A DNA stretch of 64,000 nucleotides from Serratia rubidaea (GTDB lineage Bacteria > Pseudomonadota > Gammaproteobacteria > Enterobacterales > Enterobacteriaceae). The notes under the pieces were generated by a model. That model was given only the letters and a program-made list of their open reading frames with translations, did no database searches and was not told where the DNA came from. Where the stretch lies: NCBI GenBank assembly GCA_901472405.1, contig LR590463.1:2728001-2792000 (forward strand), given 5' to 3'. Shown piece by piece: positions 8,998 through 19,576 of this stretch; positions within the stretch are counted from its first letter, which is position 1, and each line of letters begins with the position of its first letter. A program made the translations under genes and the position numbers.

Positions 8998-10439
8998 ATG
9001 TCCAGACGGCTCAGAAGAACCAAAATCGTTACTACACTGGGTCCGGCTACCGACCGCGACAATAATCTGGAAAAGATCATTGCTGCCGGCGCCAACGTAG
9101 TTCGGCTTAATTTTTCCCATGGCAGTGCAGAAGACCACCTGGCGCGCGCGGATAAAGTCCGCGAAATCGCCGCCAAACTGGGTCGGCACGTGGCTATTCT
9201 CGGCGATCTTCAGGGGCCAAAAATTCGTGTATCCACCTTCAAGGAAGGCAAGGTCTTCCTGAATGTCGGTGATAAATTCCTGCTTGATGCCGAAATGGCG
9301 AAAGGCGAAGGCGATAAAGAAAAAGTCGGCATCGACTATAAAGGCCTGCCTGCCGACGTGGTGCCGGGCGATGTGCTGCTGCTCGACGACGGGCGCGTGC
9401 AGCTGAAGGTGCTGGAAGTTCAGGGCATGAAGGTGTTTACCGAAGTGACCGTCGGCGGCCCGCTGTCCAACAACAAAGGCATCAACAAACTGGGCGGCGG
9501 CCTGTCAGCCGCTGCGCTGACCGAAAAAGACAAGGCCGACATCGTCACCGCCGCCAAGATTGGCGTGGACTATCTGGCCGTTTCCTTCCCGCGCACCGGC
9601 GAAGACCTGCACTATGCACGCCGCCTGGCGCGCGATGCCGGCTGTAATGCCAAAATCGTCGCCAAGGTTGAACGGGCGGAAGCCGTCTGTGATGAAGAAG
9701 CGATGGACGATATCATCCTGGCGTCCGACGTGGTGATGGTGGCGCGCGGCGACCTCGGGGTCGAAATCGGCGATCCGGAGCTGGTCGGCATTCAGAAAAC
9801 GCTGATCCGCCGCGCCCGTACGCTGAACCGCGCGGTGATCACCGCCACCCAGATGATGGAGTCGATGATTACCAACCCGATGCCAACCCGTGCGGAAGTG
9901 ATGGACGTAGCCAACGCCGTCCTCGATGGCACCGATGCGGTGATGCTGTCGGCGGAAACTGCGGCCGGCCAATACCCGGCGGAAACCGTCGCCGCCATGG
10001 CGCGCGTTTGTCTCGGGCGGAAAAAATCCCCAGCATCAACGTTTCCAAACACCGGCTGGACGTGCAGTTCGACAATATCGAAGAGGCGATCGCCATGTCT
10101 TCGATGTATGCGGCCAACCACCTGAAAGGGGTAACCGCAATTATCGCCATGACCGAATCCGGCCGCACCGCGCTGATGATGTCCCGTATCAGCTCCGGCC
10201 TGCCGATTTTCGCCATGTCGCGCCATGAGCATACGTTAAACCTGGCGGCCCTGTACCGCGGCGTCACGCCGGTCTATTTCGACAGCCACACCGACGGCGT
10301 TGCCGCCGCCAATGACGCTATCAACCGTCTGCGTGACAAAGGCTACCTGCTGTCCGGCGATCTGGTGCTGGTCACCCAGGGCGACGTGATGGGCACCGTC
10401 GGCACCACCAATACCAGCCGTATCCTGCGTATCGAGTAA
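8998..10439 (+). CDS. pykA: Pyruvate kinase II (frameshift near residue 340)
   Basis: Converts phosphoenolpyruvate and ADP to pyruvate and ATP. The start [20 protein letters not shown], the metal-site NFSHG, and the signature [20 protein letters not shown] identify PykA (AMP-activated type). The frame breaks near 10016, where CTCGGCGCGGAA appears with one base missing; the downstream frame then reads [16 protein letters not shown] to the end ILRIE, about 480 residues in all. ATG 8998 follows CGGAG at good spacing. The break is a single deletion in a highly conserved gene and is most likely a sequencing error. A hairpin follows the stop codon. Confidence 0.95.
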
Positions 10440-10453
10440 CCTCATCCGCTATC

Positions 10454-10486
10454 TGCCGGCCTGTTCTCGCAGGCCGGCATATTTCT
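10454..10486 (+). terminator. Probable terminator of pykA
   Basis: TGCCGGCCTG (10454-10463) pairs perfectly with CAGGCCGGCA (10470-10479) over a six-base loop, 14 bases after the pykA stop. The following T tract is weak (TATTTCT), so efficiency is uncertain. Confidence 0.7.
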
Positions 10487-10536
10487 ACCGCTTCGGTAAC
10501 CCTTCAACGTTGTCCCAACCATAAGGAAAGTACGGC

Positions 10537-10767
10537 GTGCTGCATCAACATACCCCGCATTCCGACGCCGAACGCACCGCTAGCCTGGAACGGGACGGCT
10601 TTGGTATGCTAAGCGCCCTCAACGTGCTGAGCCTCGCCAACAATGCCATCACCCAACTGCCGGATACATTCTGCCAGCTCACTCAGCTGTGTGAGATGAA
10701 AAATTTACGCCGGCTGGATTTACGTTGGAATAACTTTACCCGTTACCCGCGGTTATCGATCGGCTGA
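10537..10767 (+). CDS. Short leucine-rich-repeat protein, possibly a remnant
   Basis: A 76-residue frame with a GTG start behind AAGGAAAG. It holds about two leucine-rich repeats: ALNVLSLANNAITQLPDTF and NLRRLDLRWNNFTRYP, the bacterial LPxLxxLxLxxNxLxxLP type. Complete LRR proteins have many more repeats, so this looks like a decayed or error-truncated copy; a change near residues 45-55, where repeat spacing breaks, would fit. It lies between pykA and lpxM and is followed by a terminator shared with lpxM. Function unknown; LRRs usually bind proteins. Confidence 0.5.
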   Translation: MLHQHTPHSDAERTASLERDGFGMLSALNVLSLANNAITQLPDTFCQLTQLCEMKNLRRLDLRWNNFTRYPRLSIG

Positions 10768-10800
10768 TCGCACGCGGATGCATGGTACATGCGTAAACAA

Positions 10801-10830
10801 ACCAAAGGCGCCGTTATGGCGCCTTTTTAC
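10801..10830. terminator. Terminator between the LRR gene and lpxM
   Basis: AAAGGCGCC (10804-10812) and GGCGCCTTT (10818-10826) pair over a five-base loop and run into TTTTT on the plus strand; the A run on the other side could also serve lpxM on the minus strand. Confidence 0.85.
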
Positions 10831-10849
10831 ATCCGGGTTCAGGTAAACA

Positions 10850-11818
10850 TCAGCGGTATAGGTCATCGCGCGAATAGGGTTCGATCTCCCCTTCCTTGCG
10901 CGTCTTCAACAGTTTGAGGATCCAGGTGTACTGCTCGGGATTCGGCCCCACCAGATTCTCCACCTCTTCATTCATCCGCCGCGCGATGCGATGGTCATCA
11001 GCCTGCGCCAGGTCATCCATCGGCTCGCGAATATAGATATCCAACATGCTGGTTTTACCGTCATACACCGGGAACAGAGGGACGATCGCCGCGCGACACA
11101 CTTTCATCAGGCGCCCGACCGCCGGCAGCGTCGCCTTATAGGTGGCGAAGAAATCCACAAACTCGCTGTGCTCTGCGCCATGGTCCTGGTCCGGCAGGTA
11201 ATAGCCCCAGTACCCTTGCCGCACCGAGCTGATAAACGGTTTGATGCCGTCGTTGCGCGCATGCATGCGGCCGCCAAATTTGCGCCTTACCGCATTCCAC
11301 AGGTAGTCCACCAGTTGATTGCGCTGATTATGGAACATCGCCGCCATCGGCTGACCGCGCGCCGCCATCAGCATCGCCGGCACATCCACCGCCCAACCGT
11401 GCGGCACCAGGAAAATCACGTTACGCCCTTCCTCGCGGATTTTATCCAGCACCTCTTCGCCATGCCAGCGCACGCGCTTGAGCACCCGCTGCGGGTTGGT
11501 GCAGGCCAGCTCCGCCATCAGCACCATCGACTGCGGCGCGGTAGCGAACATTTCATCAATGATGTGCTCGCGATCGCTTTCCGGCACCTCCGGCAGGCAG
11601 TACAGCAGATTAATGCGGGCGCGACGACGGGCGCCCTTCGCCAGCTTGCCGGCGACCCGCCCCAAACCGCCCAGCAGCGGATCGCGCACTCGCGCAGGTA
11701 CCAGCGATACGCCGGCCATCAGCCCCGTTCCCAACCAGACGCCCCAGTAGCGCGGATGAAGGAAGGCTTTTTGAAACTGCGGGATAAATTCTACGTTCGA
11801 TTTTTTTTCGTTTTGCAT
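10850..11818 (-). CDS. lpxM: Lipid A biosynthesis (KDO)2-(lauroyl)-lipid IVA acyltransferase
   Basis: Adds the final secondary acyl chain, normally myristate, to lipid A at the cytoplasmic face of the inner membrane. A 322-residue LpxL/LpxM-family protein of normal length. The catalytic HX4D motif is in LVPHGWAVDVPAML, with a hydrophobic N-terminal anchor near residues 25-45. Blocks FHNQRNQLVDYLWN and YYLPDQDHG are typical of the family. LpxM rather than LpxL or LpxP is chosen because of its place between pykA and mepM, the E. coli arrangement. Intact. Confidence 0.95.
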   Translation of the reverse strand: MQNEKKSNVEFIPQFQKAFLHPRYWGVWLGTGLMAGVSLVPARVRDPLLGGLGRVAGKLAKGARRRARINLLYCLPEVPESDREHIIDEMFATAPQSMVLMAELACTNPQRVLKRVRWHGEEVLDKIREEGRNVIFLVPHGWAVDVPAMLMAARGQPMAAMFHNQRNQLVDYLWNAVRRKFGGRMHARNDGIKPFISSVRQGYWGYYLPDQDHGAEHSEFVDFFATYKATLPAVGRLMKVCRAAIVPLFPVYDGKTSMLDIYIREPMDDLAQADDHRIARRMNEEVENLVGPNPEQYTWILKLLKTRKEGEIEPYSRDDLYR

Positions 11819-12017
11819 GCACCAACTCTTAACTTAGCGGCCCGGCTATTATCCCAGACATGCGCGCTGCGCTGCGGTTTCCCCGCGTGCGCGCCGTTCA
11901 AAGGCTATTGGGTATAATAATTGCAGATGATGAATTTGCAATTCGCCACGGCGAAACGCCAGATACGGGAAAGGCCCGATCGCGGATCGGGCCAATAAAT
12001 AACGCGTGACGACAGGC

Positions 12018-13339
12018 TTAGTCCAGCTGCAACTGCGGCACCACTTCTTTTACCTGCGCCAGATATTCGCGGCGATCTTTACCGCTCAGGCCTTCGGAAC
12101 GCGGCAGTTTCGCCGTCAGCGGGTTAACCGCCTGCTGGCCAACCCAGAATTCATAATGCAGGTGCGGCCCGGTGGAACGTCCGGTGTTGCCGGAAAGCGC
12201 GATGCGATCGCCGCGTTTCACTTTCTGTCCCGGCTTCACCAGCAGTTTCTTCAGGTGCATATAGCGCGTGGTGTATTGGCGACCGTGGCGGATCGCCACA
12301 TAGTTGCCCGCCGCGCCGCTGCGCTTGGCGATAACCACTTCGCCATCGCCCACCGCCAGCACCGGCGTGCCGACCGGCATGGCAAAATCGACGCTTTATG
12401 CGGCGCAATTCGCCCGGTGACCGGGTTAACGCGGCGCGGGTTAAAGTTGGAGGAGATGCGGAACTGCTTGATGGTCGGGAAACGCATAAAGCCGCGCGCC
12501 AGGCCGGAACCCTGACGATCGTAGAACTTGCCGTCCTCGGCGCGAATCGCATAGTAGTTTTTACCGCCGGTGCGCATACGTACGCCCAGCAGTTGGCTCT
12601 GCTCACGCTTGCCCTCAAAGTGCTCGCGCGACATCAGCACCGCAAACTGGTCGCCTTTGCGCAGCTTGCGGAAGTCCAGCTGCCACTGCAGCGCCTTGGT
12701 CACCGCGCTGATTTCAGAGCGGCTCAGCCCGGCGGCGGAAGCGCTGGCGACAAAGCTGCCGTTCAACCGGCCGCTGATGACCTTGTTGCTCCACTCGCCT
12801 TCCTGAGTTTCCTCGCTGGATTTGAAATTATTGCCAACGCGCTCATAGGTGCGGGTTTCGCGGCGGGAAACTTCCCAGGTCAGCGTTTGCAGATCGCCGG
12901 TATCGTTCACCGTCCAGGAAAGCTGCTGACCAATCTTCAAATTACGCAGGTCGCGGTTTTGCGAGGCCAGCAGCGTGACGTCCGACATGTCGATGCCGTA
13001 CTGCGTCAGAATGCTGCTCAGAGTATCGCCGGTAGAGACCACGTATTCATGCACCCCTTCCTCGCCGGCGACCTTTTGGTCCAGCTCATCCTGCGGGATG
13101 TCATCATCCGGGGTGGGTTGATCGATATCGATGGGTTCGCTGGCCTCAGGCAGCAGCGAATGTAACTGGCTGGATTCTAACTCGACGTTTTTAACGATGG
13201 GATTATGGTCTGGGTGATAAACAAAAGGCCGCCAGACGGCGACGGCCAGTGTGACGACTGTCAGCGACCCCAGCATGACGCGGTGGGGCCGTGGCAGGTT
13301 GTTATACGCCAGAGCGATAGTTCGGACTATCTGCTGCAC
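12018..13339 (-). CDS. mepM: Murein DD-endopeptidase MepM (frameshift in the catalytic domain)
   Basis: Cleaves D-Ala-mDAP cross-links in peptidoglycan to allow insertion of new material during growth. Order: an N-terminal membrane anchor at about residues 20-40, a LysM/OapA-type segment around 95-145 (VVSTGDTLSSILTQYG), a linker and a C-terminal LytM (M23) peptidase. Zinc ligands are in HKGVDFA (after repair) and HLHYEFW. The frame breaks near 12398, where AAAGGCGTC has lost a G; downstream the frame continues MPVGTPVLAVGDGEVV to the stop at 12018, about 440 residues. Probably intact in vivo. It precedes znuA, as in E. coli. Confidence 0.95.
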
Positions 13340-13360
13340 TCTTGGATATCCTCATAAGCT

Positions 13361-14296
13361 TTACTTCAGGCAGCTCACGTATTGGTTTGACAGCGCTGTC
13401 AGGAAGTTCCCGTAGCTGTCCTTCCCCAATGCGATGCCGCTACCCAACGGGTCCAGCGTTCCGGAACGCACCTTGGTACCCTTGGCAACGGCATTGATTA
13501 CGGCCGGCCTGAATTGTGGCTCAGCAAAAACGCATACTGCTTTCTGCTCAACCAACTGTGTTCGAATTTGGTGTAAGCGCTGTGCTCCAGGCTGGATCTC
13601 AGGGTTAACGGTAAAATGGCCCAGTGGGCTCAAACCGTAGTGTTTTTCGAAATAGCCGTAAGCGTCATGAAAAACAAAATATCCCTTACCTTGCACAGGC
13701 GTAAGCATCTTACCAACATTTTTGTCAGTTTGCGTCAGCAGATTCTCGAATTGACGCAGGTTCGCGTCTAGTTTGTCTTTATTTTGCGGCATAAGTTCCA
13801 ACAATCTGTCATGAATCGCGATCGCAGTCACTTTTGCCATTTCCGGCGACAGCCAGAGGTGCATATTATATTCGCCGTGATGGTGCCCATGATCGTGCTC
13901 GTGCTGATGCTCGTCGCCGTGGCCTTCATGGTCGTGCCCCCCTTCGGCATCTTTTTGCAGCAGCGGCTTCACCGCCGGCAGCGCGGCGACGGACAGCTGC
14001 TTTTGCGCGTCAATCGGCTGCAGCGGCTTGCTGAGAAACGCCTCTAAATCCGGGCCGACCCACACCACCAGGTCGGCCGAGCGCAGGCGCCGCAGGTCAG
14101 AAGGACGCAGCGCGAAATCATGCGGCGACGCGCCGTTCGGCAGTAAAACTTCGGTTTCCGTTACGCCATCGGCGATGGCGGAGGCAATAAACCCCAGCGG
14201 CCGGATCGATGTTACCACCGCCGCCGTCGCACTGCCGGCCATCATCAGGGTGCTTGCCAGCAGCGCGCGCTGCAGCCATTTTTTTTTCTGTATCAT
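13361..14296 (-). CDS. znuA: Periplasmic zinc-binding protein ZnuA
   Basis: The solute receptor of the high-affinity zinc ABC transporter ZnuABC. A signal peptide ([20 protein letters not shown]) ends near residue 26. Three histidine ligands fit the family: [21 protein letters not shown] and [10 protein letters not shown]. Between them is the charged His-rich loop, here with many His, Asp and Glu (about residues 119-143), characteristic of gammaproteobacterial ZnuA. Cysteines near residue 256 and the C-terminus could form the disulfide. 311 residues, intact. It is divergent from znuCB across a Zur-like box. Confidence 0.97.
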   Translation of the reverse strand: MIQKKKWLQRALLASTLMMAGSATAAVVTSIRPLGFIASAIADGVTETEVLLPNGASPHDFALRPSDLRRLRSADLVVWVGPDLEAFLSKPLQPIDAQKQLSVAALPAVKPLLQKDAEGGHDHEGHGDEHQHEHDHGHHHGEYNMHLWLSPEMAKVTAIAIHDRLLELMPQNKDKLDANLRQFENLLTQTDKNVGKMLTPVQGKGYFVFHDAYGYFEKHYGLSPLGHFTVNPEIQPGAQRLHQIRTQLVEQKAVCVFAEPQFRPAVINAVAKGTKVRSGTLDPLGSGIALGKDSYGNFLTALSNQYVSCLK

Positions 14297-14323
14297 CGTG
14301 TGTTATCCCGTCGTGTTTGTCAG

Positions 14324-14351
14324 CGAAGCGTGATATTATAACATTCGGTAA
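14324..14351. promoter_or_regulatory. Zur box between znuA and znuC
   Basis: The sequence around GTGATATTATAACATTC closely resembles the E. coli znuA/znuCB Zur operator (consensus GAAATGTTATANTATCAC on one strand). It sits between the divergent starts, 28 bases from znuA, so one Zur-Zn dimer pair could repress both units. Confidence 0.82.
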
Positions 14352-14373
14352 GTTCTGCAAGATGTAATCGGAA

Positions 14374-15132
14374 ATGTCTACACTGACAACGTTAAAAAAT
14401 ATCTCCGTCTCGTTCGGCAACCGCAACGTGCTGTCGAACGTGTCTCTCAGCCTGCAACCCGGCCGCATCCTGACGCTGCTGGGGCCGAACGGTGCGGGTA
14501 AGTCTACGCTGGTGCGGGTGGTGCTGGGGCTGATTGCGCCGACCAAAGGCGACATTGAGCGTCAGCCGGGCCTGCGCATCGGCTATGTGCCGCAAAAGCT
14601 GCACCTGGACGCCACCCTGCCCCTGACGGTCAGCCGGTTTATGCGCCTCAAGCCCGAGGTCAAAAAGGCGGATATTCTGCCGGCGCTCAAACGGGTACAG
14701 GCGGCGCACCTGCTGGAGCAGCCGATGCAAAAGCTGTCCGGCGGCGAAACCCAGCGCGTACTGCTGGCCCGGGCGCTGTTAAACCGCCCGCAGCTGCTGG
14801 TGCTGGATGAGCCGACGCAGGGCGTCGACGTCAACGGCCAGCTGGCGCTGTACGATCTGATCGATCAACTGCGTCATGAGCTGGACTGCGCCGTGCTGAT
14901 GGTTTCCCACGATCTGCATCTGGTGATGGCGAAAACCGATGAGGTGCTGTGCCTGAACCAGCATATCTGCTGTTCCGGCACGCCGGAAGTGGTGTCGACG
15001 CACCCTGAGTTTATCGCCATGTTCGGCAACCGCGGCGCAGAGCAGCTGGCCATTTACCGCCACCACCATAACCACCGTCACGATTTAAAGGGACGTATCG
15101 TATTGAAGAAAACCGGGAGTCGTGACGCATGA
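14374..15132 (+). CDS. znuC: Zinc ABC transporter ATP-binding protein ZnuC
   Basis: The ATPase of ZnuABC. Walker A is GPNGAGKST, the signature is [15 protein letters not shown], Walker B is [12 protein letters not shown] and the switch histidine is in [10 protein letters not shown] His-rich stretch near the C-terminus ([10 protein letters not shown]) is typical of ZnuC. 252 residues, intact. Its TGA overlaps the ATG of znuB (ATGA), suggesting translational coupling. Expression should follow Zur through the box upstream. Confidence 0.96.
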   Translation: MSTLTTLKNISVSFGNRNVLSNVSLSLQPGRILTLLGPNGAGKSTLVRVVLGLIAPTKGDIERQPGLRIGYVPQKLHLDATLPLTVSRFMRLKPEVKKADILPALKRVQAAHLLEQPMQKLSGGETQRVLLARALLNRPQLLVLDEPTQGVDVNGQLALYDLIDQLRHELDCAVLMVSHDLHLVMAKTDEVLCLNQHICCSGTPEVVSTHPEFIAMFGNRGAEQLAIYRHHHNHRHDLKGRIVLKKTGSRDA

Positions 15133-15914
15133 TCGAACTGTTATTACCGGGCTGGCTGGCCGGTATTCTGCTGGCCGCCGCCGCCGGGCCGCTGGGCTCA
15201 TTTGTCGTCTGGCGCCGTATGTCCTATTTCGGCGATACGCTGGCACACGCCTCCCTGCTGGGCGTCGCCTTCGGCCTGCTGCTGGATATTAATCCGTTCT
15301 AATGCGGTTATCGCCGTGACCCTGTTGCTGGCGCTGCTGCTGGTGTGGCTGGAGCGGCGTCCGCAGCTCTCGCTTGATACCCTGCTGGGCATTATGGCGC
15401 ACAGCGCGCTGTCGCTCGGCCTGGTGGTGGTGGCGCTGATGTCCGATGTACGCGTCGACCTGATGGCCTACCTGTTTGGCGATCTGCTGTCGGTCACCAC
15501 GGATGACATCATGATGATTGCCGTCGGCGTGGCGATCGTGCTGCTGGTGCTCTACTGGCAGTGGCGTAATCTGCTGTCGATGACCATCAGCCCGGAGATG
15601 GCGCACGTTGACGGCGTGAATCTGGCGCGCACGCGCATCGTGCTGATGATGGTGACCGCGCTGACCATCGGTCTGGCGATGAAATTTGTCGGCGCGCTGA
15701 TTATCACTTCGCTGTTGATTATTCCGGCCGCCACCGCGCGCCGCTTTGCCCGCACGCCGGAGCAGATGGCGGGCATCGCCGTGCTGATCGGCATGCTGGC
15801 GGTAACCGGCGGCCTGACCTTCTCGGCGTTTTACGATACGCCGGCCGGCCGTCGGTGGTGCTGTGCGCCGCCATGCTGTTTGTTTTCAGCCTGGCTAAAA
15901 AGCAACAGGCGTAA
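15129..15914 (+). CDS. znuB: Zinc ABC transporter permease ZnuB (two frameshifts)
   Basis: The membrane-spanning subunit of ZnuABC, of the metal-type (ABC-3) permease family. It starts [15 protein letters not shown] with ATG overlapping the znuC stop, and contains [19 protein letters not shown], the conserved motif of this family. The frame is lost near 15300 by one extra A (stop after DINPF) and changes again near 15850 by one missing C; the repaired protein ends [11 protein letters not shown] at 15914, about 260 residues. Eight or so hydrophobic segments are visible. A terminator follows. Confidence 0.94.
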
Positions 15915-15930
15915 TCACCGCGCGCAATCA

Positions 15931-15966
15931 GTAAAAAGGGTCGCTTAATGCGACCCTTTTGTTTTC
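15931..15966. terminator. Terminator between znuB and ruvB
   Basis: AAAAGGGTCGC (15934-15944) pairs with GCGACCCTTTT (15950-15960) over a five-base loop. The symmetric A and T runs suit convergent znuB and ruvB. Confidence 0.92.
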
Positions 15967-15992
15967 TGTTTTCCGCCGGTTCGTCCGCAGGC

Positions 15993-16996
15993 TTACTCTT
16001 CGCGCTCAATACCAAAATGCTTATAGGCGTGGTTGGTCGCCATGCGTCCGCGCGGCGTGCGTTGGATAAAGCCCTGCTGGATCAGGAACGGCTCAATCAC
16101 GTCTTCGATCGTTTCACGCTCTTCGCCAATCGCCGCCGCCAGGTTATCCAGCCCCACCGGCCGCCGGTGAACTTATCGATAATCGCCAGCAACAGCTTAC
16201 GGTCCATATAGTCGAACCCTTCCGCATCCACATTCAGCATATTCAGCGCCTGCGCCGCCACCTCGCCGGTCATCTGGCCGTCGGCGCGCACCTCGGCAAA
16301 GTCGCGCACCCGGCGCAACAGGCGGTTGGCGATACGCGGGGTGCCGCGCGCACGGCGCGCCACCTCATGCGCGCCGTCGGGCGACAGCGTCAGCCCCAGG
16401 CAGCTGGCGCTGCGCGACACGATATGCTCCAGATCGGCAACCTGGTAAAACTCCAGCCGCTGGACAATGCCGAAGCGGTCGCGCAGCGGCGAGGTCAGCG
16501 AGCCGGCGCGGGTAGTGGCGCCCACCAGGGTGAACGGCGGCAGATCGATTTTAATCGAGCGCGCCGCCGGCCCTTCGCCGATCATGATATCCAGCTGATA
16601 GTCTTCCATTGCCGGATACAGCACCTCTTCCACCGCCGGCGACAGACGGTGAATCTCATCGATAAACAGCACGTCGTGCGGTTCAAGGTTGGTGAGCATC
16701 GCCGCCAGGTCACCGGCCTTCTCCAACACGGGGCCGGAGGTGGTGCGCAGGTTGACGCCCATCTCGTTGGCGACGATGTTAGCCAGCGTGGTTTTACCCA
16801 GCCCCGGCGGCCCGAAAATCAGCAGGTGATCGAGCGCGTCGCCCCGCAGCCTGGCCGCCTGAATAAAGATTTCCATCTGCTCGCGCACGTGCGGTTGCCC
16901 CACGTACTCCGCCAGCATTTTGGGACGGATGGCGCGGTCGATCACCTCTTCTTCCGTGATCGGCTCGGCTGAGATCAGGCGGTCGGCTTCAATCAT
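15993..16996 (-). CDS. ruvB: Holliday junction branch-migration ATPase RuvB (frameshift near C-terminus)
   Basis: The hexameric AAA+ motor that drives branch migration with RuvA. Walker A is [12 protein letters not shown], Walker B is [10 protein letters not shown], sensor I lies in [11 protein letters not shown] and the arginine finger region in SPLRDRFGI. The visible frame goes wrong near 16163, where one C is missing from GGCCCGG; repaired it reads [16 protein letters not shown] and ends KHFGIEREE at 15993, about 334 residues. It starts 19 bases after ruvA. Confidence 0.95.
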
Positions 16997-17015
16997 GTTT
17001 TATCCTTACCGGCAG

Positions 17016-17630
17016 TTACAGGGCCGCACGCAGCGCGTCGCGGATCAGGGTTTCGCAATCGGCGCCCGGCTTGGCGACCTTGCTGACCATGCGGCTGGCC
17101 TCCTGCGGCTTGTACCCCAGCGCCACCAGCGCCGCAGCGGCCTCGGCTTCGATATCCGCTTCGGACGCCTTGCCGGCGCGGGCCGGCAGGTTGATTTCGC
17201 TGCTGTTGGCGAACAGGTCGCCGTTCAGCCCTTTAAAGCGATCTTTCATTTCCACCACCAGACGCTCGGCGGTCTTTTTACCCACGCCCGGCAATTTCAC
17301 CAGCGCGGTGATTTCCTCACGCTCTACCGTGGTGACAAACTGCTGCGCCGACATGCCGGACAGGATCGCCAGCGCCAGCTTCGGCCCCACGCCGTTAACC
17401 TTGATCAGCTCGCGGAACAGCGCGCGCTCCTGCTTATCGTTAAAACCATACAGCAGCTGCGCGTCTTCACGCACCACAAAATGGGTAAATACGATCGCTT
17501 CCTGCCCCAGCTCCGGCAGTTCGTAGAAGCAGGTCATCGGCATATGCACTTCATAACCGACGCCGTTCGCTTCCAGCAACACCAGCGGCGGCTGTTTTTC
17601 CAGGATATTCCCTCTGAGACGACCTATCAT
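17016..17630 (-). CDS. ruvA: Holliday junction DNA-binding protein RuvA
   Basis: Binds four-way junctions as a tetramer and loads RuvB. Order: OB-fold domain (about 1-65, [15 protein letters not shown]), tandem helix-hairpin-helix motifs ([18 protein letters not shown] and [18 protein letters not shown]) and the flexible linker to domain III (from about 155), which contacts RuvB. 204 residues, intact. It heads ruvAB; a terminator separates it from ruvC upstream. No obvious SOS box was recognised by eye. Confidence 0.97.
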   Translation of the reverse strand: MIGRLRGNILEKQPPLVLLEANGVGYEVHMPMTCFYELPELGQEAIVFTHFVVREDAQLLYGFNDKQERALFRELIKVNGVGPKLALAILSGMSAQQFVTTVEREEITALVKLPGVGKKTAERLVVEMKDRFKGLNGDLFANSSEINLPARAGKASEADIEAEAAAALVALGYKPQEASRMVSKVAKPGADCETLIRDALRAAL

Positions 17631-17698
17631 TTACCCTCCAGCTTCAATTCTTGTTCACGGCCCGCGGCCATGCCATGCCATGCTGCTAAGCTTATAAC

Positions 17699-17726
17699 AT
17701 AAAAAAGGCTGGATGAATATCCAGCC
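17699..17726 (-). terminator. Rho-independent terminator of ruvC
   Basis: GGCTGGAT (17707-17714) and ATCCAGCC (17719-17726) form the stem; on the minus strand it is followed by six Ts. It separates ruvC from ruvAB. Confidence 0.9.
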
Positions 17727-17767
17727 CGTCGTTATCCGCCCGTTATCCCTCCGCAGCCTGATAACGC

Positions 17768-18289
17768 TTATTTTAAACGCCCGCGCGCCATGCTTAAGCG
17801 CCCTTCGCTCATCCGCAGCACGTTCTGGCTGAGATGGCAGTGGGTGATGGCAATCGCCAGCGCATCGGCGGCGTCCGCCTGCGGGCTGGCGGAAAGCTTG
17901 AGCAGTGAACGCACCATGTGCTGCACCTGCGCCTTCTCCGCCGCGCCGGTGCCGACCACCGTCTGCTTAACCTGACGGGCGGCGTACTCAAACACTTCGA
18001 GATTCTGGTTGACCGCAGCGACGATCGCCACGCCGCGCGCCTGCCCCAGCTTGAGCGCCGAGTCCGGGTTCTTGGCCATAAACACCTGTTCGATGGCGAA
18101 GAAATCCGGCTGGAACTGCGTAATGATCTCGCTGACGCCGGCGTAAATCAGTTTCAGCCGCGTCGGCATATCGTCCACCACGGTACGGATGCAGCCGCTG
18201 GCGATATACGACAGCTGGCGCCCCTGCTGGCGAATCAGGCCGTAGCCGGTAATGCGCGAGCCGGGGTCGATACCAAGGATAATCGCCAT
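17768..18289 (-). CDS. ruvC: Holliday junction resolvase RuvC
   Basis: A dimeric endonuclease that cuts Holliday junctions symmetrically. The four acidic catalytic residues are visible: Asp in [12 protein letters not shown], Glu in FFAIEQVFM, and the Asp pair in [13 protein letters not shown]. 173 residues with the normal C-terminus SMARGRLK. I start at ATG 18289 ([10 protein letters not shown]); the longer in-frame extension is arginine-rich out-of-frame-like sequence. It is the last gene of the fmdB-aspS-nudB-yebC-ruvC run. Confidence 0.97.
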   Translation of the reverse strand: MAIILGIDPGSRITGYGLIRQQGRQLSYIASGCIRTVVDDMPTRLKLIYAGVSEIITQFQPDFFAIEQVFMAKNPDSALKLGQARGVAIVAAVNQNLEVFEYAARQVKQTVVGTGAAEKAQVQHMVRSLLKLSASPQADAADALAIAITHCHLSQNVLRMSEGRLSMARGRLK

Positions 18290-18362
18290 TATATCGTCCG
18301 CTCCGTCTTGCCCGTCCACGGCGTCAGGCGCTGCGTTGCCACAGCGCCAGATTGACCACGCA

Positions 18363-19108
18363 TTACAGCGTAGCCGCCACCTCGTCGGAGATCTCACCGT
18401 TGTGGTAAACCTCCTGCACGTCGTCGCAGTCTTCCAGCATATCGATCAGACGCAGCAGCTTCGGCGCGGTTTCCGCATCCATATCGGCCTTGGTCGACGG
18501 GATCATCGACACTTCCGCCGCCTCGGCGGTAAAGCCGGCGCTCGCCAGCGCGTCTTTGACTTCACCCAGGTTTTCCCACGCGGTGAACACGTCGATGGCG
18601 CCGTCGTCGTAGGTCACGATATCTTCCGCGCCGGCTTCCAGCGCCGCTTCCATCACGCTGTCTTCATCCAGACCCGGCGCAAAAGGTGATCACGCCTTTT
18701 TTTGGTGAACAGGTAGGCGACGGAACCGTCGGTGCCGAGGTTGCCGCCGCACTTGGTGAAGGCGTGGCGCACTTCCGCCACGGTGCGGTTACGGTTGTCG
18801 CTCAGACAGTCGATCATGATGGCGGTGCCGCCCGGACCATAACCTTCATAGATGATGGTTTCCATGTTGCTGTCGTCTTCACCGCCGACGCCGCGGGCAA
18901 TGGCGCGGTTCATGGTGTCGCGCGTCATGTTGTTGGACAGCGCTTTGTCCATCGCCGCGCGCAGGCGCGGGTTGGAATCAGGATCGCCGCCGCCCAGCTT
19001 GGCCGCCGTGACCAGTTCACGAATAATTTTGGTGAAAATCTTACCGCGTTTGGCGTCTTGCGCCGCTTTACGGTGTTTTGTGTTGGCCCACTTACTATGA
19101 CCTGCCAT
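18363..19108 (-). CDS. yebC: YebC/PmpR-family protein (two frameshifts)
   Basis: Member of the YebC/TACO1 family, long called a transcriptional regulator and more recently linked to relief of ribosome stalling. It begins [22 protein letters not shown], the family hallmark. The frame slips near 18695-18701 (seven T where six are expected) and near 18678-18682 (an extra base in an A run); the third domain then reads [20 protein letters not shown] to the end EVAATL, about 247 residues. Both changes are homopolymer insertions. It follows nudB by 20 bases. Confidence 0.94.
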
Positions 19109-19128
19109 AAAAAATCTCCAAAAAAAAA

Positions 19129-19576
19129 CTACTGGACTGAATTAATCACAAACTCTTCAATCGCCTGCTGGTTGCTCCACGACTTGGTCAGTTTGACGGC
19201 GTCCGCCGCCTCAAGCCATTGGTAAGCGTGATGCTCGGTAATCACCGGATCGCGCTCTGCGGGCAACGCCAGACAGAACCAGTGCTCTTTATTGCGCGTG
19301 GTTCCCGGCGCATAGCGATGTCGCAAGTGGACAAAGAGTTCAAACTCCACGCAGCGCTGGCAATCGAACAGCGGCAGATTCTCCGCCAACACGTCGATGC
19401 CGACTTCTTCTTTGATCTCACGCTGCGCGGCATGCAGCGGCGATTCATCCGCCTCCAGGCTGCCGGTCACCGACTGCCAGAATTCGGTATCGTCCCGCCG
19501 CTGTAACATTAGCACCCGGCCGCTGGAACGCGCATAAATCACCACCCAGAACCGACTCGGGGCGTTTATAGTTCAT
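19129..19576 (-). CDS. nudB: Dihydroneopterin triphosphate diphosphatase NudB (frameshift at N-terminus)
   Basis: A Nudix hydrolase that removes pyrophosphate from dihydroneopterin triphosphate in folate synthesis. The Nudix box lies at [20 protein letters not shown], fitting GX5EX7REUXEEXGU with EVGID. The start ATG at 19576 overlaps the aspS stop (TGATG) and gives [10 protein letters not shown]; an extra G near 19550 then breaks the frame, which resumes [14 protein letters not shown]. Repaired length is about 148 residues, matching E. coli. Confidence 0.93.

Noticed and set aside
10991..11917. A 308-residue plus-strand frame opposite lpxM
   Set aside because: Antisense shadow; lpxM on the other strand has all catalytic motifs.
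15129..15303. A short ZnuB ending after DINPF as a real truncated permease
   Set aside because: The downstream frame continues the ZnuB sequence without a gap once one extra A is removed.
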